Shown one piece after another: positions 6,981 to 7,695 of a DNA stretch of 7,695 bases. Below the pieces are notes generated by a model. The model was not told the origin of the DNA and made no database searches. It saw only the letters and a list, made by a program, of their open reading frames with translations. The position numbers and the translations under genes are program-made. Source of the stretch: Gammaproteobacteria bacterium (lineage in GTDB: Bacteria; Pseudomonadota; Gammaproteobacteria; Pseudomonadales; Porticoccaceae). The stretch is from assembly GCA_006227015.1 (NCBI GenBank), contig SBGI01000277.1, positions 1 through 7,695 of the forward strand, read 5' to 3'. Each line of letters opens with the position of its first letter. The stretch's first letter is position 1.

Positions 6981-7538
6981 ATGTGGAATCTTCCCAATAT
7001 CCTCACCCTGATGCGCATCGCGATGATTCCCATCCTGATTTGTGTCTTTTATCTGCCCTGGGAGTGGCGACACCTTGCTAGCGCCGCCATTTTTGGTATC
7101 GCTGCCGGCACAGACTGGCTGGACGGCTACCTGGCACGCAAACTGGACCAGTTCACGCCATTCGGTGCCTTTCTCGATCCGGTGGCAGATAAACTGATTG
7201 TCGCTTCCGCACTGGTGATGTTGATGGAAGAACACGCCACGCTTCTGTTCGCCTTGCCAACCATGGTTATTATTGGTCGTGAAATCGTGATATCGGCATT
7301 GCGTGAGTGGATGGCGGAACTGGGCAAACGCACCAGTGTTGCTGTGTCCTATCTGGGCAAGGTGAAAACCACCTTGCAGATGATCGCCATCGCCTTTCTG
7401 CTCGCCATTAACCCGGTGACACACCCGATGCTCGACTATCTGGGTATAGCGCTCCTGTATGTGGCGGCTATTCTCACCCTGTGGTCAATGATCATCTATC
7501 TGCGTGCCGCGTGGCCCGAGTTGTCCAGGGTCAATTGA
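6981..7538 (+). CDS. pgsA: CDP-diacylglycerol--glycerol-3-phosphate 3-phosphatidyltransferase (PgsA)
   Basis: PgsA is an integral inner-membrane enzyme that makes phosphatidylglycerophosphate from CDP-diacylglycerol and glycerol-3-phosphate, the committed step to phosphatidylglycerol and cardiolipin. The 185-residue protein has the full CDP-alcohol phosphotransferase signature: Asp45, Asp48-Gly49, Ala52-Arg53, Gly62, Asp66 and Asp70. About five hydrophobic segments are visible (roughly 8-26, 31-44, 71-98, 131-144, 151-173). The phrases GREIVISALREWMAELGKR and YLGKVKTTLQM match E. coli PgsA. It follows uvrC by 40 bases, the conserved uvrC-pgsA order. A purine-rich AGAAAGG (6956-6962) lies 18 bases before the ATG, too far for a standard Shine-Dalgarno. 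An in-frame stop at 6972-6974 rules out a longer ATG start. Confidence 0.97.
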   Translation: MWNLPNILTLMRIAMIPILICVFYLPWEWRHLASAAIFGIAAGTDWLDGYLARKLDQFTPFGAFLDPVADKLIVASALVMLMEEHATLLFALPTMVIIGREIVISALREWMAELGKRTSVAVSYLGKVKTTLQMIAIAFLLAINPVTHPMLDYLGIALLYVAAILTLWSMIIYLRAAWPELSRVN

Positions 7539-7590
7539 ACAAAACTTGTACATCTGTTCGAGTGGCCACGCCGGGCTGGATAAAAATCGG

Positions 7591-7618
7591 TTGATTCTCT
7601 GCGGTCAATCCATAGAAT
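7591..7618 (+). promoter_or_regulatory. Candidate sigma-70 promoter upstream of the tRNA
   Basis: TTGATT (7591-7596) and TAGAAT (7613-7618) are separated by 16 bases, a good match to -35 and -10 elements with acceptable spacing. The predicted start near 7625 would give a leader of about 50 bases before the tRNA, to be removed during 5' processing. Confidence 0.5.
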
Positions 7619-7656
7619 ACCCGCCTTCTTTACTGTTCTTTGAAAAACTCGTCGGG

Positions 7657-7662
7657 TACAAT
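7657..7662 (+). promoter_or_regulatory. Candidate -10 element close to the tRNA, with GC-rich discriminator
   Basis: TACAAT lies 13 bases before the predicted tRNA 5' end and is followed by a C/G-rich discriminator (CCCGC). This layout is typical of tRNA and rRNA promoters under stringent control. The matching -35 is weak: TGTTCT at 7634-7639 with 17-base spacing. It could act in tandem with the upstream promoter candidate. Confidence 0.4.
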
Positions 7663-7675
7663 CCCGCATCCCGAA

Positions 7676-7695
7676 GGCGCGGTGGCAGAGTGGTC
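7676..7695 (+). tRNA. 5' end of a tRNA gene, probably tRNA-Cys (truncated by window end)
   Basis: The last 20 bases read as an acceptor 5' strand (GGCGCGG), T8 and G9, the D-stem strand GCAG, A14, and a D-loop with the conserved GG. The AGAGTGGT pattern after the acceptor resembles gammaproteobacterial tRNA-Cys. A Gly-Cys-Leu tRNA cluster downstream of pgsA is common in this group, which supports the guess. The anticodon is outside the window, so the amino acid identity is not proven; tRNA-Ser has a somewhat similar D-arm. Confidence 0.7.

Larger units (their letters stand above)
7539..7675. other. Intergenic region between pgsA and the tRNA gene
   Basis: These 137 bases hold no plausible coding frame. 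They contain two sigma-70-like promoter candidates (listed separately) that probably drive the tRNA gene or genes. I find no convincing intrinsic terminator after pgsA: there is no GC-rich stem followed by a run of T. Readthrough from pgsA into the tRNA gene is therefore possible. Confidence 0.6.

Noticed and set aside
7539..7590. Possible terminator after pgsA
   Set aside because: GTGGCCAC and a short ACTTG/CGAGT pairing are present, but there is no stable GC-rich stem followed by a T run.

Overview
The window is a compact, all-plus-strand stretch of bacterial chromosome, and almost every base is coding. It holds one truncated gene at the left edge (msbA), eight complete genes (lpxK, kdsB, a low-molecular-weight protein tyrosine phosphatase, murB, an AlkB-family dioxygenase, a GacA/UvrY response regulator, uvrC, pgsA), a 137-base intergenic region, and the first 20 bases of a tRNA, probably tRNA-Cys, at the right edge. 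Gene content (lipid A and KDO synthesis, the UvrY-UvrC-PgsA block, then tRNA genes) and protein similarity point to a gammaproteobacterium. The moderately high GC and the gene order lpxK-kdsB-phosphatase-murB resemble pseudomonads and marine Cellvibrionales-type lineages. This placement is inference from memory of those genomes, not a computed assignment.

Region 1 (1-3747) is an envelope-building block. MsbA flips lipid A-core across the inner membrane. LpxK adds the 4'-phosphate to make lipid IVA. KdsB activates KDO as CMP-KDO for attachment to lipid IVA. MurB makes UDP-N-acetylmuramate for peptidoglycan. A cytoplasmic tyrosine phosphatase sits between kdsB and murB. Junctions are very tight: 15 and 6 bases, then overlaps of 4 (kdsB/phosphatase), 1 (phosphatase/murB) and 4 (murB/alkB), which suggests one transcript with translational coupling. 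The small Trm112/YcaR-type gene often found between lpxK and kdsB is absent.

Region 2 (3744-4382) is an ALKBH2-like Fe(II)/2-oxoglutarate dioxygenase whose start overlaps the murB stop. It bridges the envelope block and the regulator/repair block.

Region 3 (4414-7538) is the well-known regulator, excision nuclease and phosphatidylglycerophosphate synthase series (gacA/uvrY, uvrC, pgsA). Its spacings are 34 bases (with no good ribosome-binding site before uvrC) and 40 bases. Region 4 (7539-7695) carries promoter-like elements and the start of a tRNA gene.

I see no mobile element, CRISPR array, phage gene or obviously new system. The window is mainly housekeeping. The observations most worth a second look are the possible leaderless start of uvrC, the alkB gene coupled to murB beside uvrC, and the missing Trm112-like gene.
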